Shown piece after piece: positions 7,566 through 17,114 of a stretch of DNA of 51,902 nucleotides. A model generated the notes under the pieces. It had not been told where the DNA came from. It saw nothing but the letters and a program-made list of their open reading frames with translations, and did no database searches. Each line of letters starts with the position of its first letter. Positions within the stretch are counted from its first letter, which is position 1. The DNA is from an uncultured Anaerovibrio sp. (GTDB taxonomy: Bacteria; Bacillota; Negativicutes; Selenomonadales; Selenomonadaceae). A program made the position numbers and the translations under genes. Location: assembly GCF_947302755.1 (NCBI RefSeq), contig NZ_CAMYWM010000004.1, positions 1 through 51,902 on the forward strand, written 5' to 3'.

Positions 7566-9041
7566 TCAGATATCCGAATTTTGTACGGAATCAAACATCT
7601 CCGTAATTTCCTTCTCCGGCTCCTTGTCCAACAGGCTCACGACGTAAATGGCCAGCAGGGAGAACAGAAATCCCGGAATAATCTCATAAAGACCAAGGAA
7701 GGCAAACTGCTTCCAAATCAGCACGGTGAGGCCTCCCGTCACAATACCGGCCAGGACACCGTTTCTGGTGGCCCGTCGCCAGAACAGGGACATAATCAGA
7801 GCCGGGCCAAAGGCGGCACCGAAGCCGGCCCAGGCATAGGATACCATGTCCAAAATAAAGCTATTCGGATTCATGGCCAAGGTAATAGCCATGGCGGATA
7901 TCACCAGTACGGCGGCACGGCTTACCCATATAAGCTCATTTTGGCCTGCTTCCTTCCGTATAACCGAACGGTAAAAATCCTGGGAAAAGGCGGAGGCTGC
8001 CACTAAAAGCTGGGCGGAGGCGGTACTCATTATGGCTGCCAATACAGCGGACAGGATGAGTCCGCCTGCAAATGGAGTAAACAGCTCGCCGGTCATTACC
8101 AGAAATACGGTTTCCACCCTTGGACCGGTAAGGGCTTCAGTCAGGTACACGCTGCCCACAATACCTACGGCCACAGCAGCAGCCAGGGAAATGGCCACCC
8201 ACACCATGGCAATATGCATGGCATGATTAAGCTCTCTGGAGGATTTGATGGCCATAAACCGGATTAGAATATGGGGCTGACCAAAATAGCCAAGCCCCCA
8301 GCCCATAAGGGAAATGAATTCAATAGCTGATATGGTGGAGCCATCCGGACCCATAAATGGGTTGAAGAAGGTCGGATTTAAAATCTCAACTGCCTTGGCA
8401 GTGTTGACAGGTCCCCCAAGGGCGAACATGGCCACTGAGGGCACCATGATGATGGCAAAGAACATCATGACTCCCTGAATGAAATCAGTCCAGCATACGG
8501 CCATAAAGCCACCGGTCAGGGTGTAGAACACCACTACGAAGGCCCCCAGCAGGACGGCAGTGGTATAGTCCATACCAAAAAGGGTGCTGAACAGCTTGCC
8601 GCCGCTGACAAAGCCGGAGCTGGTGTAAATTACGAAAAATATAATGATGAAAATAGCCGGAGCCACCCGCAGGACGTTGCTGCGGTCATTGTACCGGTTT
8701 TGGAAGAAATCCGGCAGGGTCAGGGAATTATTGGCAATTTCCGTAAATTTGCGCAGCCTGGCGGCTATAAAACGCCAGTTGGCATAGGTACCCAGGGCCA
8801 GCCCCACAGCAATCCAGCCGGCATTAAGGCCGGCAAGATAGGCGGCTCCCGGCAGTCCCATCAGCATCCAACCGCTCATATCAGAGGCTTCGGCGCTAAG
8901 GGAGGTTACCCAGGCCCCCAGCTTCCTGTTGCCAATGATATAATCATCCATGTTATTTGTCTTCTTATAATAGCAGAGTCCAATAAACATCATCAGGCCC
9001 AAATATAATACAAAGGCCGTAATAATTAAAATATTATCCAA
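7566..9041 (-). CDS. putP: Sodium/proline symporter
   Basis: A 491-residue member of the sodium:solute symporter family that imports proline with Na+. Family marks are the helix-2 sequence AEASDMSGWMLMGLPG, the GGFMAVCWTDFIQG stretch, and the helix-9 sequence LAAIMSTASAQLLV, whose Ser/Thr residues bind Na+ in PutP. Twelve to thirteen membrane helices fit the length. The start is a TTG at 9041 on the minus strand with AGGAGG 10 bases upstream. It is monocistronic between a terminator at its 3' end and a divergent regulator gene. No PutA is in the window, so whether proline serves as nutrient or osmolyte cannot be told. Confidence 0.93.
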   Translation of the reverse strand: MDNILIITAFVLYLGLMMFIGLCYYKKTNNMDDYIIGNRKLGAWVTSLSAEASDMSGWMLMGLPGAAYLAGLNAGWIAVGLALGTYANWRFIAARLRKFTEIANNSLTLPDFFQNRYNDRSNVLRVAPAIFIIIFFVIYTSSGFVSGGKLFSTLFGMDYTTAVLLGAFVVVFYTLTGGFMAVCWTDFIQGVMMFFAIIMVPSVAMFALGGPVNTAKAVEILNPTFFNPFMGPDGSTISAIEFISLMGWGLGYFGQPHILIRFMAIKSSRELNHAMHIAMVWVAISLAAAVAVGIVGSVYLTEALTGPRVETVFLVMTGELFTPFAGGLILSAVLAAIMSTASAQLLVAASAFSQDFYRSVIRKEAGQNELIWVSRAAVLVISAMAITLAMNPNSFILDMVSYAWAGFGAAFGPALIMSLFWRRATRNGVLAGIVTGGLTVLIWKQFAFLGLYEIIPGFLFSLLAIYVVSLLDKEPEKEITEMFDSVQNSDI

Positions 9042-9167
9042 ACGTTATACCTCCTATAATACAGATAGTAAATATTATACTCCAGTTGCTAAAAATTATC
9101 TATTGATATGTAAAAATATACAGGCCCATAGGCAAAGCCTACTGTTGAGCAGTAATATTTTATCCTA

Positions 9168-9202
9168 CGTTAACGGGTAATAAACGGCTGAATTCAATGA
9201 GG
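9168..9202. repeat. Dispersed hairpin element, partial copy 3
   Basis: Read on the minus strand this gives CATTGAATTCAGCCG, then TTTATTACCCGTTAACG. That matches, block for block, CATTGAATTTAGCCGAATAAATCCGTT at 35612-35650 (listed as a partial copy). Only one arm remains and there is no full hairpin. Confidence 0.4.
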
Positions 9203-9393
9203 TTAAACAAAAAAGCTTGAATAAGTCTTTATTTTATTTCCGGAAAATGAAGGAATTATCCACTTTATGTAGAACTATCTAATTAGGTTTCATATGATTG
9301 ATGGATATTGTTTTCAAAAAATCAGGAAATAATATGGTTTACGTGTCAAAAAGTACAGGAAATTTTTCCTAAAATAGAAGGATTTTCGTTTTT

Positions 9394-9423
9394 TTGGCGA
9401 ATATTTACAGAGAAGGATAAAAT
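9394..9423 (+). promoter_or_regulatory. Promoter of the response regulator/CheX genes
   Basis: TTGGCG and TAAAAT are spaced by 18 bases; the predicted start leaves a short leader before the AGGTGA ribosome site at 9436. I do not see a flagellar sigma-28 box. Confidence 0.45.
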
Positions 9424-9448
9424 ACAGGAAAAGCGCAGGTGATTGTTT

Positions 9449-10312
9449 GTGGAAAAAGTCAAGGTTATGGTAGTTGATGATTCGAGGATTAGTCGTATGA
9501 TGGTGAGCTCTATGCTGGCCAAGACTAATTTTGAAGTTTGCGCAATGGCTGAGAATTCTGCAGAGGCAGTGGCTCTTTATGCTAAGACAAAACCGGATGT
9601 AGTAACCATGGACATGAATTTACCGGATGCCGATGGTATTGAATGCACCCGTCGTATTCATGCAATAGATCCAAAGGCTAAAATCGTTATGATAAGTGCT
9701 ATGAAGGATGCCAAGCTGATTATGCAGGGCCGTATGGCCGGTATTGGCTCATTTCTTCAAAAGCCGGTCAGCACCAATGAACTCATAGATACCCTTATGA
9801 TTATGTGCAATGAGAATGTTGGGGCAGTGGCTGTTTATAGGGAGTCCTATGTAACTACCTTTGCCAAGGTACTTCAGCAGAGCTTGTTGTCAATATTTGG
9901 TATCAAGAGCGAGATTGAGATTTCTCAAAATGAGGACTCCGTTGTCCGGGTTAACGGTGTTGCTGCAGTGATTGGTATAGTTGGTGAACCTAAGGGCAGA
10001 GTTGCTTTATATATGGATTCGGATACGATGTACAGCCTTAGCAAGGCTATGCTGGGGCTGGATCCTCAGGATGATTTGTCGGCTGATGAAGCAGAGGCGG
10101 CCATCGAGGAGGCTGGCAATATAATTGCCGGTCGTGCTGTTTCCCGGGTTAATGACGTATTTAAGGACAAGGAAATGCGTATTACGCCCCCGGGGACAGT
10201 TATTGGTACAGATATAATTCTGTCCAATCCTGAGCTGATTTCCTTTAATGTAATAGCTAAGACGTCTTATGGTGATGTTCATATGAGTGTGGGTTTTGCG
10301 AGGGGAGTATAA
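9449..10312 (+). CDS. Response regulator receiver fused to a CheX-like domain
   Basis: A 287-residue protein with a phosphoacceptor REC domain (residues 3-122) joined to a CheX/CheC-type domain (about 130-285). REC residues are D10 and D11 (acidic pocket), D55 (phosphorylation site, VTMDMNLPD), S83 and K105. The CheX part shows the paired alpha-beta layout with E/A-rich helix AEAAIEEAGNIIAGRAV; its EAGN keeps the Glu and Asn of the phosphatase motif ExxN. The receiver may therefore gate a phosphatase or scaffold. GTG 9449 is preferred: AGGTGA lies 8 bases upstream, whereas TTG 9443 is too close. The next gene, 3 bases downstream, is a second CheX. No flagellar or other chemotaxis genes are near. 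Confidence 0.85.
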   Translation: MEKVKVMVVDDSRISRMMVSSMLAKTNFEVCAMAENSAEAVALYAKTKPDVVTMDMNLPDADGIECTRRIHAIDPKAKIVMISAMKDAKLIMQGRMAGIGSFLQKPVSTNELIDTLMIMCNENVGAVAVYRESYVTTFAKVLQQSLLSIFGIKSEIEISQNEDSVVRVNGVAAVIGIVGEPKGRVALYMDSDTMYSLSKAMLGLDPQDDLSADEAEAAIEEAGNIIAGRAVSRVNDVFKDKEMRITPPGTVIGTDIILSNPELISFNVIAKTSYGDVHMSVGFARGV

Positions 10313-10315
10313 CTT

Positions 10316-10777
10316 ATGGATGTAAAGTTGGTTAATCCTTTTATAGATGCATTTACGACTGTACTTCCTCAAATGGGCTTTCCAACACCACAGCGTACAG
10401 GTATGACAGTCAATCAGCAGAATGCTGTCAGTCAGGGCGTAGCTGTTATCGTTGGCTTTACCAAGGAGATAAGGGGAAACGTCGTTTATAATATGAGTGA
10501 GGAGACTGCTAAATTTATTGCTTCCACCATGATGATGGGAATGCCGGTAGAGAGCTTTGATGAGATGGCTCAGAGTGCCATTTCCGAGATGTCCAATATG
10601 TTGACGGCAAATGCCGCTACTAATTTGACTGCTCTGGGACTTGAGGTGGATATATCCACGCCATCCCTGACAGTGGGCTCCGATTTCCAGATTAAGATAA
10701 GCAATGAGCAGTACCTGTGTGTCATTATGGATGTCAGTGGCCATCAGGTGGAGATTGATATTGCTGTTAAGCAATGA
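10316..10777 (+). CDS. CheX-like chemotaxis phosphatase domain protein
   Basis: A 153-residue single-domain CheX homologue. CheX dephosphorylates CheY-P using a Glu and an Asn in an ExxN motif; here E-M-S-N lies in SAISEMSNMLTANA (about residues 86-99), so catalysis is plausible. It starts three bases after the REC-CheX gene with a GAGGGGAG ribosome site and ends at a strong terminator, so the two form a bicistronic unit. Partners could be the REC domain next door or a distant CheY. CheX proteins dimerise, and a hetero-pair with the fused CheX domain is possible but unproven. Confidence 0.85.
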   Translation: MDVKLVNPFIDAFTTVLPQMGFPTPQRTGMTVNQQNAVSQGVAVIVGFTKEIRGNVVYNMSEETAKFIASTMMMGMPVESFDEMAQSAISEMSNMLTANAATNLTALGLEVDISTPSLTVGSDFQIKISNEQYLCVIMDVSGHQVEIDIAVKQ

Positions 10778-10797
10778 GTAATTTTGAAGGTAATATT

Positions 10798-10823
10798 AGG
10801 GATTGCTTCGGCAGTCCCTTTTC
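10798..10823 (+). terminator. Terminator after the cheX unit
   Basis: AGGGATTGC and GCAGTCCCT pair with a TTCG tetraloop and run into TTTTC. Confidence 0.85.
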
Positions 10824-10881
10824 TATTTTGGCTTGTGAAATACACAATTATCTGGTGGTGACATCGCATAAAAATATATAT

Positions 10882-10966
10882 AACGAGCTTTAAGATGTCC
10901 CCCACCTCTTTAGGTGGGGGAAAACAAACTACAACAGCTGGCGAGCATATCTCCCAGCTCGTTGAA
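10882..10966. repeat. Nested palindrome in the cheX-ywiB gap
   Basis: Outer arms AACGAGCT and AGCTCGTT enclose a strong hairpin CCCCCACCT/AGGTGGGGG (10900-10919) and a second pairing of AGCTGG with CCCAGCT. Another palindrome, ATTTTTCTTC/GAAGAAAAAT, follows at 10981-11004. No gene lies in the stretch 10778-11124; the rest is the terminator and a promoter. Confidence 0.5.
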
Positions 10967-11028
10967 ACGCTAATTGGAAGATTTTTCTTCTAAAGAAGAA
11001 AAATTTGAACAATGGCGTTATAAATTTC

Positions 11029-11057
11029 TTGGCAAGGATAGGGCTTTTTAGTATAAT
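11029..11057 (+). promoter_or_regulatory. Promoter of the ywiB-argS-rpoE-pyrG genes
   Basis: TTGGCA and TATAAT are spaced by exactly 17 bases, close to the vegetative sigma consensus, about 60 bases before the next start codon. Confidence 0.75.
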
Positions 11058-11124
11058 AAATACAGTTTTGTATAAATGCAGAAGCAAATAAATGTTCTGC
11101 TTAAAAAGGGCGAAAGGAACCATT

Positions 11125-11556
11125 ATGAACAAGGTTACAGTGGTTACCTCCGGCTTTCAAAAAGACCTTAATGGTAAACAGGAAAGGGTTGCCCATTTAG
11201 TCGAAGGGCAGTATTATTTCCGCAATAAAAAGCATTATATCAAATATGATGACAGCAGTATGGACCAGGAAAATGTGATTGCTACCACTATTAAAACCGA
11301 TGGCGGCAGTTTGGCCATTTTCCGTCGCGGTGCCGTTGATACGGAAATGACTTTTTCCAAGGGAGAAAGGTCCCGTTCCATGTATCATACCCCCTACGGT
11401 CCCATGGAGCTGGAAATAAATACAAGGAAGCTGGAAATATGCATGGATGAAGTGGAGGCCTGCGGTGAGATTGACCTGTGCTATGATTTGCAGGTTAATG
11501 GGATGCCGGTTGGTGACTATGAGCTTCACATAAAAATCAGTAATGCTGATAATTGA
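11125..11556 (+). CDS. YwiB-like DUF1934 protein
   Basis: A 143-residue beta-rich protein of the YwiB/DUF1934 family, a calycin-like barrel of unknown function. Characteristic stretches are KHYIKYDDSSM, the ERSRSMYHTPYGPMELEI segment and the final GDYELHIKI strand. It sits directly before argS (24 bases), the same partnership seen in Bacillus, and shares its promoter. I chose ATG 11125 because GAAAGGA lies upstream; the frame is open to 11092 but has no ribosome site there. Binding of a small hydrophobic ligand is a guess from the fold only. Confidence 0.75.
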   Translation: MNKVTVVTSGFQKDLNGKQERVAHLVEGQYYFRNKKHYIKYDDSSMDQENVIATTIKTDGGSLAIFRRGAVDTEMTFSKGERSRSMYHTPYGPMELEINTRKLEICMDEVEACGEIDLCYDLQVNGMPVGDYELHIKISNADN

Positions 11557-11580
11557 TTATAGGTTTGGGAGGCCATTAAT

Positions 11581-13242
11581 TTGGATATTAAGGAAACACT
11601 ATTAGCCGCTATTGAACATGCTGCCAAAGGAGCTATCGCCGATGGAGTTTTTCCTGAGGCACAGCTGCCTAACATTATTCTCGAGGTTCCCCCAAAAAAG
11701 GAAATGGGCGACTTTGCCACGAACTTTGCAATGCAGTCCGCTAAGGCGTTTCACATGAACCCTCGGAAGATAGCCCAGGAGGTTACCGGCCGTATTGCAG
11801 GTGAATGGCTGGAACGGGTTGAAATAGCCGGTCCGGGCTTTATAAATTTCTTTTTGAAGGCCAATGTTCTTTATGATGGCCTCAAGGCAATTATGGACCG
11901 GGGTGACAGCTTTGGCCAGCTGCCCAGGAAGGACATGAAGCCTGTTCAGGTGGAATACGTAAGTGCCAATCCAACGGGACCCTTGCATGTTGGCCATGGG
12001 CGCGGTGCTGCTGCCGGCAGTGCCCTGGTAAATGTGATGCGGGCCGCCGGATATCCGGTATCCAGCGAATATTATATCAATGATGCCGGCAACCAGATTA
12101 ATAACCTGGCCCTGTCCGTTGACCATCGTTATTTGGAGCTTCTGGGCAAGGCGACGGAGGATACCTTCCCGGAAAATGGCTATCATGGAGCCGATATTAT
12201 CGATACGGCTCAGCGGATTATTAAAAAGGATGGGGACAAGTACCTGAATATGTCCGAGGAGGAGCGCTTGGATATTTTCAAGGAGCTGGCCCTGAAGGAA
12301 AAGCTGGCAGCCCTGAAGGAGGATTTGGCGGCCTTTAACTGCGAATTTGATGTATGGTACAGTGAACGTACCCTGCATCCTGATAAGGTGAAGGCGGCCG
12401 TTGAGGTACTTCAGAAAAATGGTAAAATATTCGAGGAGGGCGGGGCTCTCTGGCTCAAATCCACTGATTATGGTGATGATAAGGACCGGGTAGTAATCCG
12501 CGATAACGGCGTTCCTACCTATTTGGCTGCTGATATTGCCTATCACAAGGATAAGTTTGAGCGGGGCTTTGGCAAGCTGATTAACATTTGGGGAGCCGAC
12601 CACCATGGTTATATTTGCCGGGTAAAGGCCGCCATGAGTGCCCTGGGCTTCAATGCGGACAATCTGGATGTGCTGCTGCTCCAGATGGTTCGCCTCCTGC
12701 GGGGCGGCGAGCTGGTAAAGCTGAGCAAGCGTACCGGACAGACCGTCACCCTGGCTGAGCTGATTGAGGAGGTTGGCACCGATGCGGCCCGCTATTTCTT
12801 TATTATGCGGTCCATGGACAGCCAGCTGGATTTTGATTTGGATTTGGCCAAGTCCAAGAGCAACGAGAACCCGGTTTATTACATTCAATATGCCCATGCC
12901 CGTATTTGCAGTATCTTCCGTCAGGCGGAGGAAACAGGGCTGAAGGTTACCGATGGGGTGGATTTGTCCCTCCTTACTGATGAGACTGAAATTGATATAA
13001 TCAATAAGCTTCAGGAATATGAGGAGGAGATTGAACGGGCAGCGGCGGAATATGCACCACAGCGTATTGCCCGCTATGCCTATGAGCTGGCCGGAAAATT
13101 CCACAGCTTCTACAATCAGTGCCGTATATTGGGCGTTGACAACAAGCTGGCGGAGGCCCGTCTGGCCCTGGTTACGGTTACGGCCCACACCATCCGGCAT
13201 TCCCTGGGCATTTTGGGAGTTTCTGCCCCGGAAAAAATGTAA
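11581..13242 (+). CDS. argS: Arginyl-tRNA synthetase
   Basis: A class I synthetase of 553 residues that charges tRNA-Arg with arginine. The N-terminal Add-1 domain (about 1-110) is followed by the catalytic core with the HIGH variant H136-V-G-H139 and the KMSKS-like loop K380-L-S-K-R, then the C-terminal DALR anticodon-binding domain (about 435-553). Length is normal. Start is TTG 11581 with GGGAGG 9 bases upstream. It follows the YwiB-like gene and precedes rpoE and pyrG, a conserved Firmicute group. A tRNA-Arg(CCG) lies at the other end of the window. Confidence 0.97.
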   Translation: MDIKETLLAAIEHAAKGAIADGVFPEAQLPNIILEVPPKKEMGDFATNFAMQSAKAFHMNPRKIAQEVTGRIAGEWLERVEIAGPGFINFFLKANVLYDGLKAIMDRGDSFGQLPRKDMKPVQVEYVSANPTGPLHVGHGRGAAAGSALVNVMRAAGYPVSSEYYINDAGNQINNLALSVDHRYLELLGKATEDTFPENGYHGADIIDTAQRIIKKDGDKYLNMSEEERLDIFKELALKEKLAALKEDLAAFNCEFDVWYSERTLHPDKVKAAVEVLQKNGKIFEEGGALWLKSTDYGDDKDRVVIRDNGVPTYLAADIAYHKDKFERGFGKLINIWGADHHGYICRVKAAMSALGFNADNLDVLLLQMVRLLRGGELVKLSKRTGQTVTLAELIEEVGTDAARYFFIMRSMDSQLDFDLDLAKSKSNENPVYYIQYAHARICSIFRQAEETGLKVTDGVDLSLLTDETEIDIINKLQEYEEEIERAAAEYAPQRIARYAYELAGKFHSFYNQCRILGVDNKLAEARLALVTVTAHTIRHSLGILGVSAPEKM

Positions 13243-13282
13243 TGATTTGAGACTTTATATAATGGATTAAGGAGACTTTGAC

Positions 13283-13660
13283 GTGGATTATTTGAAGAGT
13301 ACTGATGTAGAAGTAGCCGCTTATATTTTGGCAGAGCATAATGCTGATCTCGGTAATGTGGTGGATTCCTCCGCCTATGAGCCAATGTATTTTAAGGATC
13401 TTATCCTTGAAGTAATCAAGAGAAAGAATAAGCCTGTCCAGTCCCTGCCTGAGGCTATTTCCGAGATTTACACCCAGATCAACATGGACAGCCGCTTCAC
13501 CTACAGAAACGATGGCATGTGGGGGCTTACGGAGTGGTATCCGGTGGATAAGAAGAAGTCTGCCCGCAGTGTCCGCACAATTTCCCATGAGGCGGCTGCT
13601 TCGGAAAAGAAGAAGGCCAATGATACCCACAAGTTCGAGAGTATTCAGGAAAATATGTAA
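13283..13660 (+). CDS. rpoE: RNA polymerase delta subunit-like protein, short form
   Basis: A 125-residue protein with the HARE-HTH domain (about residues 28-90; FKDLILEVI, then SRFTYRNDGMWGLTEWYP) of the RNA polymerase delta subunit. In Bacillus, delta is about 170 residues with a long Asp/Glu tail that speeds recycling and displaces RNA. Here the region after the domain is only about 35 residues and is Lys/Ser-rich (KKKSARSVRTIS, SEKKKAND), so the acidic tail is missing. The position directly before pyrG supports delta. Start is GTG 13283 after AAGGAG. If the tail is truly lost, its activity may differ from Bacillus delta. Confidence 0.8.
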   Translation: MDYLKSTDVEVAAYILAEHNADLGNVVDSSAYEPMYFKDLILEVIKRKNKPVQSLPEAISEIYTQINMDSRFTYRNDGMWGLTEWYPVDKKKSARSVRTISHEAAASEKKKANDTHKFESIQENM

Positions 13661-13683
13661 AATTTTGCGTATAGGAGGATTAG

Positions 13684-15294
<1,611 letters not shown>

Positions 15295-15333
15295 GGAAAT
15301 TTCGCAGTGCAACGCGGAATTTAGAAAGCATAA

Positions 15334-15426
15334 TGCTAACCTTGCCTCCCCTTGGGGGAGCACCCCAAGGGTACTAGGTGCAAAGCACCGTCGGTGTCAG
15401 CCTTTAGGCTGACGGAGGGGGTAGCA
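15334..15426. repeat. Dispersed GC-rich repeat with several hairpins
   Basis: Terminal arms TGCTAACCTTGCCTCCCC and GGAGGGGGTAGCA form an imperfect inverted repeat. Inside are small hairpins GGTGC/GCACC and TCAGCCT/AGGCTGA. The style (…AGGCTGACGGAGG…) and the block GCTAACCTTG recur at 51045-51162, so this is a family of short intergenic repeats of the kind common in gut Firmicutes. Confidence 0.6.
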
Positions 15427-15449
15427 TCGGATAAAAGCAAAAAGACAAG

Positions 15450-15492
15450 GAGCCTTGACAGACCTTTAAAAGGTTTTATCAAGACTCCTTTT
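15450..15492. terminator. Bidirectional terminator, pyrG and the 15506 gene
   Basis: AAGGAG-C-CTTGA and TCAAG-A-CTCCTT pair, with an inner CCTTT/AAAGG stem, and end in TTTTTT on the plus strand; the minus-strand side reads CTTTTTGC. Confidence 0.8.
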
Positions 15493-15505
15493 TTGATTGG
15501 TTGGG

Positions 15506-16162
15506 TTACTCCTCTGTATTGGCAGGCTCCACATTGATACCCAGCTTCTCAAAGAGCTCGTTAAAGCGCTTGGTGATTTCATCATGGGTATCCTGGGTAA
15601 TTTGTGGCATATCATCCTGTCCGATGACTTCCTTCCAGGTTATTCCAGCCTGACGGAATCCTTCTTCCACAGCCTCCTGCATCATCTTTAATTTTTCCGG
15701 GTTTTCACCGGCAATGGAGGATACCATATCCATGATACGGGTTGCAACCGCATCAACGGAATATTCGCCACCCTCGGCCACAGCTTCGGCTGCTTCCTCA
15801 GGGGTGGTTGCCACTTCCGGCAATACAAATTTGTCCAGACCGACTTCTACACCGTCAAAGTCAAATTTGAAGAGCCCCTGGTCAAGGTAACCCTGCAACG
15901 TGGCATTTTGCTCGGTCAGGGTCTGAATCATCAGCATATAGCTTCTGTCAATCCCCTCCTGTAAGGCATCAACCTGTTCAGGTGTGAGCTTGCCCAGTGC
16001 AGTGGAGGCTTTTTTCACTTCCGTGGAAATATCCAAAGAAAAAGCCTCAGTGGTGGTGGTTTCCTGTGTCGCCTCATTGGTGGTAGTAGTTTTTGTCATA
16101 CTCGCCTTCACCGTTGCAGTTTGTTGCGACAAGGAAGAAAGCATCTTAACATCCATGTTCAT
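15506..16162 (-). CDS. Hypothetical protein, possibly DUF5610-like
   Basis: A 218-residue soluble acidic protein. The N-terminus is a Thr-rich low-complexity stretch (about residues 20-40, TTTTNEATQETTTTE). The C-terminal half (about 130-210: VDAVATRIMDMVSSIAGENPE, then EGFRQAG and MPQITQDT) resembles, from memory, the DUF5610 family, which has no known function. No signal peptide or membrane helix. The minus-strand ribosome site AAGGAGGAAG supports ATG 16162. It is a single-gene unit facing pyrG with a shared terminator and diverging from the 16357 gene. Confidence 0.6.
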   Translation of the reverse strand: MNMDVKMLSSLSQQTATVKASMTKTTTTNEATQETTTTEAFSLDISTEVKKASTALGKLTPEQVDALQEGIDRSYMLMIQTLTEQNATLQGYLDQGLFKFDFDGVEVGLDKFVLPEVATTPEEAAEAVAEGGEYSVDAVATRIMDMVSSIAGENPEKLKMMQEAVEEGFRQAGITWKEVIGQDDMPQITQDTHDEITKRFNELFEKLGINVEPANTEE

Positions 16163-16258
16163 CTTCCTCCTTTATCCTTAAAAGAAAAACTAAATACAAA
16201 GACAGAACACCTAATCCTATCTAACCGTATATCGTAAAAGCAGCCGGTAAAAATTAAG

Positions 16259-16290
16259 CAGGAAAAAATGTATACAGTATATTTTTCCTG
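16259..16290. promoter_or_regulatory. 32-bp palindrome in a divergent promoter region
   Basis: CAGGAAAAA and TTTTTCCTG flank TGTATACAGTATA, itself nearly symmetric. It lies between the divergent genes at 15506 and 16357, just upstream of the -35 box of the latter, so it may be an operator or a small hairpin. Confidence 0.35.
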
Positions 16291-16298
16291 GGCAAAAG

Positions 16299-16327
16299 TT
16301 GCATAGCTTTGGGGGAAATGCTACACT
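16299..16327 (+). promoter_or_regulatory. Promoter of the 16357 gene
   Basis: TTGCAT and TACACT are spaced by 17 bases, followed by a start codon 30 bases downstream. Confidence 0.45.
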
Positions 16328-16356
16328 ATGCTATATGAAATCAAGGGGTGGAGACA

Positions 16357-17019
16357 ATGGAGGATCATGGAAAGAAAATTTTTCTTATTTCAATAGGATT
16401 GGTTGTAGCTGTGATATTGGCCCTTTTCGGCTATCAGGGCTACAAGGCTAAAATGGAAGAAAAGCGTCATGCTGAGATTCATCAATCCGGCCACAGTACT
16501 GCTGTGGCGTATCTTGAGGCTGGAGAATGGGGAAATGCCATGGATACCTTAAGTGGGTTGAGTGATTATCGTTGTGATGACTGTGATACATTGCTGACTT
16601 ATTCTTATGCAATGCTGAAATACAAAGATGGTAAAGCCAGTGATGGCGGTATTACCACTGCCCATGACAGCTTTGAAGAGATCGGTGAAGATTATTTTGG
16701 GGATTTGGCGGATAATGTCCGTCGTGACCGCGAACGGGTCAATGCCGATTATGAAAAAATGAAGGCCCGCCAGGCTGAGGCAAAACGCCAGGAGGAGGCT
16801 GCCAAGGCTGCCAGAAAAGCGGCAGAGGATGCAGAACGGGCCAATAATGTATATATAGGCGACCCTGAGGAAAAGGTACGGAGACTTTTCGGTACCCCTG
16901 ACCATGTAGGCCGCGCCGTGATGGGAGACACTGAAACAAAGCAGTTTGTATACTACGCCCCAGGCCGTAATATCATCATTTACCTCCAAAACGGCAAAGT
17001 GGCTGGATTTATGGACTAA
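16357..17019 (+). CDS. Membrane-anchored protein with coiled coil and SmpA/OmlA-like C-terminus
   Basis: A 220-residue protein with one N-terminal membrane helix (about residues 7-26, FLISIGLVVAVILALFGYQG), a C-D-D-C motif near residue 70 (YRCDDCDTLL) in what looks like a helical repeat segment, a Lys/Ala/Glu coiled coil (about 125-160) and a C-terminal module (YIGDPEEKVRRLFGTPDHVG ... YLQNGKVAGF). That last part resembles the SmpA/OmlA or DUF2845 type of small beta module. It probably faces the periplasm. ATG 16357 follows AGGGGTGGAG; the upstream GTG 16348 overlaps that site. Function unknown. Confidence 0.6.
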   Translation: MEDHGKKIFLISIGLVVAVILALFGYQGYKAKMEEKRHAEIHQSGHSTAVAYLEAGEWGNAMDTLSGLSDYRCDDCDTLLTYSYAMLKYKDGKASDGGITTAHDSFEEIGEDYFGDLADNVRRDRERVNADYEKMKARQAEAKRQEEAAKAARKAAEDAERANNVYIGDPEEKVRRLFGTPDHVGRAVMGDTETKQFVYYAPGRNIIIYLQNGKVAGFMD

Positions 17020-17114
17020 ATGGTGAATGCTTACAGTTGAATAAAAAAGGAAACTTTCCACATAATTGAAACAGGCGGAGGCTTCCGTTCCCTCCGCTGT
17101 TAGTAATTTCAGGT

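Larger units (their letters stand above)
9042..9448. other. Divergent intergenic region putP / response regulator
   Basis: About 400 A/T-rich bases. I see a hairpin TAGGCAAAGCCTA (9129-9141), a GTTAACGGG block with GGCTGAATTCAATGAGG (9168-9202) related to the dispersed hairpin family, and a promoter for the plus-strand gene at 9394-9423. No open frame is credible. Confidence 0.5.

Noticed and set aside
7506-8006. 166-codon plus-strand frame opposite putP
   Set aside because: Lies over putP and across a repeat element; low-complexity translation without any family.
11602-13200. 532-codon open frame opposite argS
   Set aside because: A shadow of argS on the other strand; the plus-strand frame has complete class I synthetase motifs.
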